A DNA stretch of 64,000 nucleotides. Source: Corynebacterium endometrii. Its GTDB lineage: Bacteria; Actinomycetota; Actinomycetes; Mycobacteriales; Mycobacteriaceae. Below the pieces are notes generated by a model. The model was not told the origin of the DNA. It saw only the letters and a program-made list of their open reading frames with translations, and ran no database searches. The position numbers and the translations under genes were made by a program. The DNA lies in assembly GCF_004795735.1 (NCBI RefSeq), contig NZ_CP039247.1:806001-870000 (forward strand). Reading direction: 5' to 3'. Positions 1 through 7,381 of this stretch are shown in pieces (within the stretch, counting starts at the first letter, position 1; each line of letters begins with the position of its first letter).

Positions 1-2
1 AG

Positions 3-707
3 TTCGTGGCATCGGACGTAAATACTGACGTGGGCATCATCAAGATCAAGGACGCTTCAGAACTCCCGTACCTCGAGTTTGGCGATTCGAATTCACTGCA
101 TGTGGGCCAAGAAGTAGTCGCCGTGGGCTCTCCCCTGGGGCTTAACGCGACCGTGACTTCGGGCATCGTGTCCGCTATGAACCGTCCGGTACGCGCATCC
201 CAGGGCGGTGGCGAGTCTTCCCTCATTGACGCCGTCCAGACCGATGCGGCGGTCAACCCAGGAAACTCGGGCGGGCCATTGGTCGATCTCAACGGCAACC
301 TCGTGGGGATGAACTCGATGATTGCTTCGCTATCCCAGGGCGGAGGCGAGGCCGGTTCCATTGGCCTGGGTTTTGCTATTCCATCCAACTTCGCTAAACG
401 CATGGCGGACCAGCTGATTAATTCGGGCGAGGTAAAACACCCAATGCTTGGCGTTATCAACGTGGATGCGCGTAGTAGGGGAGGCGGTGCACTCATCCTA
501 GAGGTTGAGCCTGATAGCCCCGCGGAGCGTGCCGGATTGAAGAAGGGTGACGTGGTGACAAAGCTGGGTGACCGCCTCATCGAGAATTCCGACTCTCTCA
601 TCGCCGCCGTGCGTTCCCTGGACTTTGGTGCCACTACGAACCTCGAAGTCCGCAGCGAGGGTGAAAATGAATCTCGTTCGGTAGAGGTGACGGTCACCAG
701 CGAGTAG
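3..707 (+). CDS. HtrA/DegP-family serine protease, C-terminal part (5' end outside window)
   Basis: The frame is open from the left edge, so the N-terminus with the membrane anchor and catalytic His is missing. The visible 234 residues hold the rest of a trypsin-like domain: a TDVGIIKI segment that should carry the catalytic Asp, and NPGNSGGPLVD with the nucleophilic Ser near residue 89. A PDZ domain follows at about residues 135-230. Family members degrade or refold damaged envelope proteins outside the membrane. The next gene is moaB2-like, the same neighbour as pepD in M. tuberculosis, where the pair lies downstream of the MprAB two-component system. By that synteny this is a PepD-type protease. 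The call is firm; the exact ortholog is inferred. Confidence 0.9.
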   Translation, partial: FVASDVNTDVGIIKIKDASELPYLEFGDSNSLHVGQEVVAVGSPLGLNATVTSGIVSAMNRPVRASQGGGESSLIDAVQTDAAVNPGNSGGPLVDLNGNLVGMNSMIASLSQGGGEAGSIGLGFAIPSNFAKRMADQLINSGEVKHPMLGVINVDARSRGGGALILEVEPDSPAERAGLKKGDVVTKLGDRLIENSDSLIAAVRSLDFGATTNLEVRSEGENESRSVEVTVTSE

Positions 708-764
708 ATTCAATAGCAATGGAATTTCGAATGTGGATTTCCAGCAATGGACAAGGAGCCCTGC

Positions 765-1370
765 ATGACCACTGACTCAACGCCCACCACTTTGCAAGAG
801 GAGTTCTCCTCCCGGCTTGCAGGCCATGAACTGCTGGATATGCCGGAGCCGGATGACGCGTTCCTCCTCGCCGCCGAAGAGCAGAAGGAACTGTCAGCCC
901 GCCGCCGTGCGCTGATCGTATTGGTGACGGACCATCCTGAGCAGGACTCAGAGGACAACGCCCGCCTCTGCTCCGAACTACTCGCGGAGGCCAACTTTGA
1001 GGTAGATGGAGCGGTGGTCGTCCGCTCGAAGAAGTCCAAGATTCGTGAGGCGATAGAAACCGGCGTCATTGGCGGCGTAGACCTGGTTCTCACGGTCGGC
1101 GGCACCGGGGTTGGGCCGCGCGATAAGACGCCTGAGGCGACCCGCGCCATGCTGGACCAGATGGTCCCCGGTGTGGCGCAAGCCCTGCGCTCGTCCGGAC
1201 AGGCCTGCGGAGCGGTAGATGCCTGCACGTCCCGCGGAATATCCGGCGTATCCGGCTCCACCGTCATCGTGAACTTAGCGTCTTCTCGCGCGGCGGTGCG
1301 AGACGGCATGGCCACCTTGACTCCTCTCGTTCACCACTTGGTGGACCAGCTCCAGCGTTACAGCGTGTAG
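765..1370 (+). CDS. MogA/MoaB-family molybdopterin-binding protein (MoaB2-like)
   Basis: 201 residues. The C-terminal two thirds are a MoCF-biosynthesis domain with the signature TVGGTGVGPRDKTPEAT at about residues 105-121. The family adenylylates molybdopterin or binds it during molybdenum cofactor synthesis. The first 50 residues are an extra acidic N-terminal region. The ATG at 765 is preferred over the ATG at 747 because AAGGAG lies 6 nt before it, while nothing resembling a ribosome site precedes 747. It lies 57 nt after the protease gene and is probably co-transcribed. No other cofactor synthesis gene is nearby, because the moeA-like gene further on looks catalytically altered. A role in cofactor synthesis is therefore likely but unproven. 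Confidence 0.85.
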   Translation: MTTDSTPTTLQEEFSSRLAGHELLDMPEPDDAFLLAAEEQKELSARRRALIVLVTDHPEQDSEDNARLCSELLAEANFEVDGAVVVRSKKSKIREAIETGVIGGVDLVLTVGGTGVGPRDKTPEATRAMLDQMVPGVAQALRSSGQACGAVDACTSRGISGVSGSTVIVNLASSRAAVRDGMATLTPLVHHLVDQLQRYSV

Positions 1371-1472
1371 CTGCCCTGGGCACTGGGAAAAGGCACTGAA
1401 AAGTTAGAAGACGGGGAGCCGACTGACACAAGCCGGCTCCCTAATGGTCACGCGCGAAGGGGACGAACAATA

Positions 1473-1718
1473 ATGGCGGAAAGGCAAGCGGCTGGTAGCA
1501 GGCGTAGGAGGGCGGTGCGTCGGTCGGATGCGGCGGACTATGACCGCACGGCCGATTCGCCGCGTTTTAATTCAGCTTTTGATGACTCGGGCGAACTCAA
1601 GCCGCGCTCCACGGATGGAGAGCGCCCCGTGGAGTTCGACGAGCATGCTGATGACACCCCAACAGGTGAGGCATTCTGGCGCGAACAGATTCCGCCCCAT
1701 TTCGGCGGGGAATCCTAA
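1473..1718 (+). CDS. Small hydrophilic protein of unknown function
   Basis: An 81-residue protein that I do not recognise. The N-terminus is strongly basic (AGSRRRRAVRR). The middle is polar and acidic, and the C-terminus ends in FWREQIPPHFGGES. There is no signal peptide or membrane segment. A GAAGGGG sequence about 11 nt before the ATG can serve as a ribosome site, and a strong terminator follows 8 nt after the stop codon, which supports a real gene. It occupies the position between moaB2 and mscL. A basic head with an acidic tail suggests binding to nucleic acid or another protein, but that is only a guess. Confidence 0.65.
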   Translation: MAERQAAGSRRRRAVRRSDAADYDRTADSPRFNSAFDDSGELKPRSTDGERPVEFDEHADDTPTGEAFWREQIPPHFGGES

Positions 1719-1726
1719 AACATGGA

Positions 1727-1766
1727 AAAGCCGGGGCCTAGTTCTTCAAAACTAGGCCCCGGCTTT
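1727..1766. terminator. Bidirectional intrinsic terminator
   Basis: A perfect 16-bp inverted repeat (1727-1742 with 1751-1766) around an 8-nt loop. The AAA/TTT ends let it act on both strands. It separates the small + strand gene from the convergent mscL. Confidence 0.9.
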
Positions 1767-1820
1767 GCAAGGCGTTGCCTCCCATCGCGAGGAATTAGGG
1801 AGCCGCAACCCGGGCGGGAA

Positions 1821-2258
1821 TTAAAGCTGTGGCTTATCGATGCCGGTGGTGCCGTTAACGCCGCCCTGGTTCTGGGCCAGGAGGTCACGGATCTCGGTGA
1901 GCAGCTCATCGGTGGTAGGGGCCGGAGCATCCTCTGGGACGCCGGCACGGCGCTTCTGCAGTTCGTTCAGCTTGTTCATCGGGACGACGAAGATGAAGTA
2001 AACAACCAGCGCGATGATGAGGAAGTTGATTGCGGCGGTAATGACCGCACCGAAGTCAACAAAGGTAGCCTCGTTTCCGGAGCGAATCTGGAAGCCCAGG
2101 CCCTTTACTTCGGCGGAGCCCAGGGAAGCGATGATTGGGTTGATGAGGTTATCGGTGAACGCGGTAACGATCGCGGTGAATGCGGAACCGATGACAACCG
2201 CGATTGCGAGCTCGATGACGTTGCCACGCATGATGAAGTCTTTAAAGCCCTTGAGCAT
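1821..2258 (-). CDS. mscL: Large-conductance mechanosensitive channel MscL
   Basis: 145 residues, usual for the family. It starts MLKGFKDFIMRGNVIELAIA, the typical MscL N-terminal helix and first transmembrane segment. TM1 covers about residues 15-40 and TM2 about residues 67-92 (INFLIIALVVYFIFVVP). A cytoplasmic helix with TTDELLTEIRDLL lies near the end. The channel is a homopentamer in the plasma membrane that opens on hypo-osmotic shock. A longer frame begins 13 codons upstream, but the ATG at 2258 is preceded by AAAGGG at good spacing and matches the family start. It converges with the upstream small gene across a shared terminator. About 280 bp lie behind it before the SAF-domain gene. 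Confidence 0.95.
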   Translation of the reverse strand: MLKGFKDFIMRGNVIELAIAVVIGSAFTAIVTAFTDNLINPIIASLGSAEVKGLGFQIRSGNEATFVDFGAVITAAINFLIIALVVYFIFVVPMNKLNELQKRRAGVPEDAPAPTTDELLTEIRDLLAQNQGGVNGTTGIDKPQL

Positions 2259-2539
2259 ATGAGTGCCCTTTCTGAGTAAAAGTTTTTCTTTGCGCACACC
2301 GCTAGAGTCCAGGTAAATACCGGGGTTCTTTAGCGTTGGTGGTTAGCTCTTTGCACTAACGTTGATTTGGTAGCGCCTGCGGAGCGCACCGTGTGCTTAA
2401 GCTTAGGCAACATTAATACTAAAGAGCCGCAATAGTCCATTCAGTTTTGGGGCGTTTACCAAATTGTTGTCACGTCAACTGAAAGTTGATAGTCGGGTAC
2501 GCATCGGGGCCTTGGCCGCAGCGTTGCTTGGGCTTACAC

Positions 2540-3337
2540 TCAGCGCTCTTTCGCGCCCACGGGTCGTGCCCTATCGCCTGTGATCACGAGCGCTAGTGGG
2601 AGCTGCAAAGACGCCGCTGCTACCCGCGCAGCCTGGGAGGCGGGCAGGGCGATGAGGACGGTTCCGCTGCCGTCGCGGCCCGACGACGGATCGGCGCCGC
2701 CGGCGGTAATGACGCGTCCACCTGCGGCTATGAGTTGGCCGCCGGCAGAAAGCTCGCCTGGTGATCCCCGCTGACCCTGGGGCCTGGGGGATTCCGGACT
2801 CGGGGTGGCGGGGCCCGACGGGCCTCCCGGGGTGCCGGAAGAATCCGGCGTAGTGATGATGTCCACCGTGTCCCCGTGGTGGAGCAGGGGGATGATGTCC
2901 GGGTCGGAGACCTTCACTGGCACCATGTGAGCGTCTTCGGGCGAATCCCCCGTTGTGGTATTACCCACTAAAGCCGCGGTGAGGGCCTCGCCCACTAAAC
3001 GTGACTCGGTTACAACCTCCCCCTGAGACGCCATGGATGCGGATACGCGCCCCGCGATCTCATCGATACTCAACCGGTTGGAGGCGGCAGCGTGCGGCAG
3101 GGCCTCGGAGGGGAGCGATTTCAGCTCCACATCGTCTGTGGTGATGACCGATCCGGCGGGGACGTCCCGCGCGAAGACCACCACCTCTGGCTCGGCGCGT
3201 CGGGCGGCTAGAGCGCTAACAAGGGCGGCGAAGACCAGCAACGCGGCAACCGCGCGGCGCAGTAATAAGGAGCGCGCCAGGCCGGGGGTGGTCACGGTCC
3301 GGGTGAGGGATTCTGCAAAAGGTAAAACTGGCTTCAT
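2540..3337 (-). CDS. SAF-domain membrane protein (CpaB/RcpB-like)
   Basis: 265 residues. One membrane segment at about residues 28-46 (AVAALLVFAALVSALAA) is followed by an extracytoplasmic SAF domain at about 50-110 (FARDVPAGSVITTDDVELK). Next comes a second domain with VPVKVSDPDIIPLLHHGDTVDI. A Pro/Gly/Ser-rich stretch at about 165-195 interrupts the C-terminal domain. SAF domains of the CpaB type take part in pilus or flagellar assembly, but no pilus gene is visible here, so its role is unknown. It lies 45 bp downstream of fthC and is probably in the same transcript. The ATG sits directly after TAGGAT, so initiation is not obvious. Confidence 0.75.
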   Translation of the reverse strand: MKPVLPFAESLTRTVTTPGLARSLLLRRAVAALLVFAALVSALAARRAEPEVVVFARDVPAGSVITTDDVELKSLPSEALPHAAASNRLSIDEIAGRVSASMASQGEVVTESRLVGEALTAALVGNTTTGDSPEDAHMVPVKVSDPDIIPLLHHGDTVDIITTPDSSGTPGGPSGPATPSPESPRPQGQRGSPGELSAGGQLIAAGGRVITAGGADPSSGRDGSGTVLIALPASQAARVAAASLQLPLALVITGDRARPVGAKER

Positions 3338-3382
3338 ATCCTATTGGACTGACGGATTCGCCCGGTGGTTCCCGTCGAAGTA

Positions 3383-4012
3383 TCAAAGCTCTCTGCCGGT
3401 GGGTTTGACCAGCCCGAGCTCGGTGATCATCGCGGAGACGGGCAGGTCATGGGCCTCGGCCGGGACGCGTGGGACCAGCTCGAAACTATAAACCACGCCG
3501 ATGAGCCCAACATCATGTCCCTCAATGGCGTCCAGAGCGCGGTCATAGTAGCCGGCGCCCTTGCCAAGTCGGTATCCCGCATTGTCTATGGCCATGGCCG
3601 GGATGATGACCGCGTCTAGACTCGACAGAATGGAGCTATCGCTGTGGGGCGGTTCCGGCTCGGTGATGCCATAGGCGCCGATTCGTGAGGAGCCCGGGGT
3701 GTAGCGGCCCCATTGCAAGATTCCGGCCTCACCGGAAACGGGGAGCCACAGTTCGGCAATCTCGGATAGTGCTGGTACCAGCTGCGATCCTCCCGGTTCG
3801 GAGGGAAGGGGGCTATACGCGGCTATCTGCGGCCGGCCGCCCAATTGCTGAACGTACTCGCGGAGGTGAGCCGTAATTTCTCGGTCGTAGGATTCCTTGA
3901 CACTGGGTTGAAGCGCGTCGCGGCGTGCCTTGTGGGTAAGACGCAGATCACGTTTTTCGGAGCGAAGCGCTGCTGAGCTGGAATTGGGCTGTGAATCGCG
4001 TGAAGATGACAT
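3383..4012 (-). CDS. fthC: 5-formyltetrahydrofolate cyclo-ligase
   Basis: 209 residues. The enzyme converts 5-formyl-THF to 5,10-methenyl-THF with ATP in the cytoplasm. The signature RLGKGAGYYDRAL, which forms the ATP/folate site, lies near residue 150. An N-terminal KRDLRLTHKARRDAL helix and the final DLPVSAMITELGLVKP strand are also typical. The gene is divergent from galU, the same arrangement as Rv0992c/galU in M. tuberculosis. A TAACAT box exactly 7 nt before the ATG and no Shine-Dalgarno sequence suggest a leaderless mRNA. Confidence 0.92.
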   Translation of the reverse strand: MSSSRDSQPNSSSAALRSEKRDLRLTHKARRDALQPSVKESYDREITAHLREYVQQLGGRPQIAAYSPLPSEPGGSQLVPALSEIAELWLPVSGEAGILQWGRYTPGSSRIGAYGITEPEPPHSDSSILSSLDAVIIPAMAIDNAGYRLGKGAGYYDRALDAIEGHDVGLIGVVYSFELVPRVPAEAHDLPVSAMITELGLVKPTGREL

Positions 4013-4077
4013 GATTTTAATGTTAGTCGGGGGCAGGGTCCACGAATTGACCGGTTGAGACAGGTAGGCTCGAAACT
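4013..4077. promoter_or_regulatory. Divergent leaderless promoters of fthC and galU
   Basis: On the minus strand TAACAT (4020-4025) is followed by 7 nt and the fthC ATG. On the plus strand TAGGCT (4065-4070) is followed by 7 nt and the galU ATG. Neither gene has a ribosome-binding site. Both transcripts should start at or next to the start codon. Confidence 0.65.
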
Positions 4078-5001
4078 ATGGACAAAGAAAATAATCACTC
4101 CGGCAATTGGGTCAAAACTGTTGTTGTTCCGGCCGCGGGCATGGGCACCCGTTTCCTTCCAGCGACCAAGACCGTGCCTAAGGAGTTGCTTCCAGTTGTA
4201 GATACCCCCGGTATCGAGCTGATTGCTGAAGAGGCCGCCTCGGTGGGGGCCGAGCGCCTTGCGGTCATTGTTGCGCCCTCCAAGCAGGAAATTATGCGCC
4301 ACTTTGAAAAGTTTCCCGATCTGGTTGAAACACTGTCATCGCGCGGTAAGGATGAGCAGGTTGCAAAGGTACAGCGTGCTCAGAAACTGATTCATCCGGT
4401 CGCCGTTGAACAGGAAAAGCCGCTCGGCCTGGGCCATGCGGTGTCCCTCGCCGAATCCGTGCTGGACGAGGATGAGGATTACTTTGCCGTTATGCTCCCC
4501 GATGACATTGTGCTTCCCGCGACGGTGATGGAGGATATGGCGCGCGTCCGCCAGGCAGTGGGCGGTTCGGTGCTGTGCGCCTTTGAGGTTTCTCGCGAAG
4601 AAACCTTTAACTATGGCGTCTTCGACGTAGAGGACACCAACGCCCCCGGCGTCAAGAAGGTTGTGGGCATGGTAGAAAAGCCGGAGCCCGAGGAAGCGCC
4701 ATCCAACCTGGTGGCGACTGGCCGCTACCTTCTGGACCGCAAGATTTTCGATGCGCTGCGCCGCATCAGCCCGGGTAAGGGCGGTGAGTTGCAGCTGACT
4801 GACGCCATTGAGCTGCTGATCCAGGAGGGCGAGCCGGTCCACGTCGTGGTCCATAAGGGCAAGAGGCATGACCTAGGCAACCCGGGCGGATACATCCCCG
4901 CGTGCGTTGACTTTGGCCTGCACGATCCGAAATACGGCCCCGCTCTGTATAAGCAGCTCAAGAACATCATTGCCGAGTTTGAAAAGGAGCAGGAGGCTTA
5001 A
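4078..5001 (+). CDS. galU: UTP-glucose-1-phosphate uridylyltransferase
   Basis: 307 residues, the normal GalU length. The nucleotidyltransferase signature AAGMGTRFLPATKTVPKELL lies at about residues 20-39. VEKPEPEEAPSNLVATGRY and the C-terminal GKRHDLGNPGGY segment complete the sugar-nucleotide site. It makes UDP-glucose for galactan, trehalose and other glycans. UDP-glucose is also the substrate of the SqdB-like enzyme encoded at 37.4-38.6 kb. It heads the galU-glp-rimJ-glpR gene order that is conserved in Corynebacteriales. Translation is probably leaderless. Confidence 0.95.
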   Translation: MDKENNHSGNWVKTVVVPAAGMGTRFLPATKTVPKELLPVVDTPGIELIAEEAASVGAERLAVIVAPSKQEIMRHFEKFPDLVETLSSRGKDEQVAKVQRAQKLIHPVAVEQEKPLGLGHAVSLAESVLDEDEDYFAVMLPDDIVLPATVMEDMARVRQAVGGSVLCAFEVSREETFNYGVFDVEDTNAPGVKKVVGMVEKPEPEEAPSNLVATGRYLLDRKIFDALRRISPGKGGELQLTDAIELLIQEGEPVHVVVHKGKRHDLGNPGGYIPACVDFGLHDPKYGPALYKQLKNIIAEFEKEQEA

Positions 5002-5122
5002 GTTCCTTCTCCACACTCATCGCGTCAGACTCGACCTTGCGGCAGTGTTTAATGCTGCGGTATTCAGTGACTGCGCGGCGAAAGTTTCGCAGGAATCTTT
5101 CGGTAATCTCCAGCCACAAGGT

Positions 5123-5186
5123 TAAACTGAAGTAACAAAGAGCACACGCGGCACACGGTGCGAGAGTGCCGGTTGCCGCGTGTGCT
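5123..5186 (+). promoter_or_regulatory. Promoter and leader hairpin upstream of glp
   Basis: A TAAACT -10-like box (5123-5128) is followed by a perfect 12-bp inverted repeat (AGCACACGCGGC at 5141-5152 with its complement at 5175-5186). A transcript starting near 5135 would fold at once. The 3' side (TCGGTTTGTCC) is only weakly T-rich, so the structure could be a weak terminator of galU, an attenuator or an mRNA-stabilising 5' hairpin. Confidence 0.5.
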
Positions 5187-5246
5187 TCGGTTTGTCCTCA
5201 TAGCAACAACCTCAAACGGTCCGTCCACAGGAAGGCTCGCACGTCC

Positions 5247-6536
5247 ATGCGTTCAGTAGAAGAACAGCTTGCATTCATCACGGATGCGGCAGTCACTCCG
5301 GAACCGGTACGCATCGCTATCGCTAACGCCCTGGGGCTGATGTGTGCCGAGGAGGTTCAGGCTAACTCGCCGCTTCCCGGCTTTCCGCAGGCCGCGATTG
5401 ACGGTTACGCGATCCGCGCCGTTGACGTTGGGGGAGAAAAGGCTCTGACAGGCCGTAAAGCCGGTGCACCGAGCGATGGCGAGGCGGTTCCAGCCCCAGA
5501 AGTTGAGCGTTCCCTGCCGGTGGTCGGTGAGGTGCCGGCTGGTTCGCGCACCCCATTGCGCCTGCAGCCCAAGCAGGCGGTGCGCGTGTATACGGGTGCG
5601 CCGTTGCCGACGCTCGCGGACGCGGTGCTGCCACTTGAATGGTCCGACCGCGGACGCAAGCGAGTCACCGCCCACCGCCCGGTACGCTCGGGCGATTTTG
5701 TGCGCCGCGTGGGTGACGATATTCAACCTGGTGACGTGGCCGTGTCATCGGGAACCATCTTGGGCCCCGCACAGATCGGGCTGCTGGCGGCGGTGGGCCG
5801 CAACAAGGTCCTGGCTTACCCGCGCCCGCGTGTGACCATCATTTCCTACGGCAAGGAATTGGTTGACATTGACCGCGAGCCCGGCCTGGGCCAGGTTTAT
5901 GACGTTAACTCCTATGCCCTGGCGGCCGCCGCCAGGGAAGCCGGTGCGGATGTCACCCGCGTTGGCATTGCTGAGGGCGAGCCACGCCGTATTCGTGAGA
6001 CCCTCGAGGCCCACATCGGCCGGAGCGAGGTAATGGTTATTTCCGGTGCCGTGGGTGGCGCCGGGTCCCAGCAAATCCGCGAGGTGCTCGACGAGTTGGG
6101 TGACGTGGACACCAACCGCGTCGCCATGCATCCGGGATCCGTGCAGGGCTTTGGTCTGCTAGGGGAAGAACGCATTCCCACCTTCCTGCTTCCTTCAAAC
6201 CCAGTCTCGGCTCTGGTGGTCTTCGAGGTATTTATTCGCCCGCTCATCCGCTTGTCCCTGGGTAAGCGAAATGCCAATCGCCGCGTGGTACGCGCCCGTG
6301 CGCTCAACCACGTGGAGTCACGCCCAGGACGCCGCGGCTTTATCCGAGCCCGCCTCATGCGCGATGCCGAGACAGCGGATTATTTGGTGGAGGGGCTCGG
6401 TGGCGCGGCCGGTGCACCCGCGCACCTTCTGGCCGGATTGTCTGAGGCCAACGCGATTATCCGCATTCCCGAGGATGTTACGGAGATCCGCCCAGGGGAC
6501 GTGGTCGATGTCCTGTTCATCACGCAACGCAGCTAG
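5247..6536 (+). CDS. glp: Gephyrin-like protein Glp (MoeA paralog, probable cell-division scaffold)
   Basis: 429 residues with the full MoeA/gephyrin architecture: an N-terminal domain with SPLPGFPQAAIDGYAIR, a VYTGAPLPTLADAVLPLE segment, the central MoCF domain and a C-terminal beta barrel. Several MoeA hallmarks are altered. STGDEL is SYGKEL, SGGVSVGDYD is SGAVGGAGSQQ, and the lysine-rich KPGKP loop is HPGSV. In C. glutamicum the MoeA paralog in this operon binds the FtsZ C-terminus and a membrane receptor encoded two genes later. The conserved order moeA-rimJ-membrane protein supports the same role here. The ATG at 5247 is chosen over an upstream ATG because the family homology starts there and CAGGAAGG precedes it. 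A true molybdenum insertase activity seems unlikely. Confidence 0.8.
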   Translation: MRSVEEQLAFITDAAVTPEPVRIAIANALGLMCAEEVQANSPLPGFPQAAIDGYAIRAVDVGGEKALTGRKAGAPSDGEAVPAPEVERSLPVVGEVPAGSRTPLRLQPKQAVRVYTGAPLPTLADAVLPLEWSDRGRKRVTAHRPVRSGDFVRRVGDDIQPGDVAVSSGTILGPAQIGLLAAVGRNKVLAYPRPRVTIISYGKELVDIDREPGLGQVYDVNSYALAAAAREAGADVTRVGIAEGEPRRIRETLEAHIGRSEVMVISGAVGGAGSQQIREVLDELGDVDTNRVAMHPGSVQGFGLLGEERIPTFLLPSNPVSALVVFEVFIRPLIRLSLGKRNANRRVVRARALNHVESRPGRRGFIRARLMRDAETADYLVEGLGGAAGAPAHLLAGLSEANAIIRIPEDVTEIRPGDVVDVLFITQRS

Positions 6537-6541
6537 ATCGC

Positions 6542-7258
6542 ATGATTGATCCCTTCGGATTTGCGGCCGGTCGCTTTTCGCAGCCCGGAAAGGGAGACCG
6601 GCATCCGGTCCATCCCGGGTGGCCGGAGTCAACACCCGCCGTGATGCTGCCGCCCAGCAGGGTTTTCCCGCGGGGCGCCCGAGTGCGCCTTCGGCCGTTG
6701 CATCGGCGTGACGGCGATGAATGGCGAATGATGCGCATTGAGGATGAACACATCCTGCGCCCGGTCGAGCCCACGATCCCGGGCACGTGGGAACAAGCCC
6801 ATTCAACACAGGCCTGGTGGAATCACCTCATGAACCTGCGCGAGGCCGCCAAGGCCGGTGCCGTGATACCGCTGGCGATTGAGGTGGGCGGCCGATTTGC
6901 CGGCCAGGTCACGCTGGGCAATATCCAGCACGGGATCATTCGTGATTGCTGGATCGGCTATTGGGTCTATTCCGGCTTTTCCGGGGCCGGGGTCGCCACC
7001 GCCGCATGTGGGTTGGGCACGGACTTCGCCCTGCGCCGGGTAGGTTTGCACAGGGTGACCGCCACGTATTTGCCAGACAACCCGGCCTCCGGCAAGGTAC
7101 TGGCGGCCAACGGCTACAGGGAGGAGGGCTTCCTGCGGCGCAATCTCCACATCGATGGGCAGTGGCGCGACCATCATTTCGTGGCGATAACCTCCGAGGA
7201 TTACCGAACCTCCTGCGTGGCGCGCCTCGTTGCCGATGGGCGAATCACCCGCGTATAA
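6542..7258 (+). CDS. rimJ: RimJ-like GNAT N-acetyltransferase
   Basis: 238 residues. A GNAT fold of the RimJ/RimL type: VRLRPLHRRDGDEW at the N-terminal strand, WIGYWVYSGFSGAGVATAA forming the acetyl-CoA loop, and LPDNPASGKVLAANGYREEG at the C-terminus. Family members acetylate the N-terminus of ribosomal or other proteins using acetyl-CoA. It begins 5 nt after the glp stop and is followed by glpR, an order also found in M. tuberculosis (Rv0994-Rv0996). No strong ribosome site precedes 6542. Starts further downstream, for instance the ATG at about 6644, remain possible because the first 35 residues look non-conserved. Its substrate is unknown. Confidence 0.8.
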   Translation: MIDPFGFAAGRFSQPGKGDRHPVHPGWPESTPAVMLPPSRVFPRGARVRLRPLHRRDGDEWRMMRIEDEHILRPVEPTIPGTWEQAHSTQAWWNHLMNLREAAKAGAVIPLAIEVGGRFAGQVTLGNIQHGIIRDCWIGYWVYSGFSGAGVATAACGLGTDFALRRVGLHRVTATYLPDNPASGKVLAANGYREEGFLRRNLHIDGQWRDHHFVAITSEDYRTSCVARLVADGRITRV

Positions 7259-7381
7259 CTCCACTCTATTCACATCAGTCACAACTATGCCGGGTGGGCG
7301 GCGTGGCAGGAGACATCGTGGCGGCGGGGGAACTACAGTTTTCGCAATCAGTTCTCTACTTTCCAGGAAGGGGCTTGTGCC

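Noticed and set aside
1414..1441. Hairpin GGGAGCCG/CGGCTCCC after the moaB2-like gene as a terminator
   Set aside because: The stem is good but no T-run follows (TAATGG), so termination is not supported; it may only be an RNA structure.
5247..6536. Calling this gene a standard molybdopterin molybdenumtransferase
   Set aside because: Several catalytic blocks are altered and the operon context matches the Glp division module, so MoeA is kept only as the fold family.
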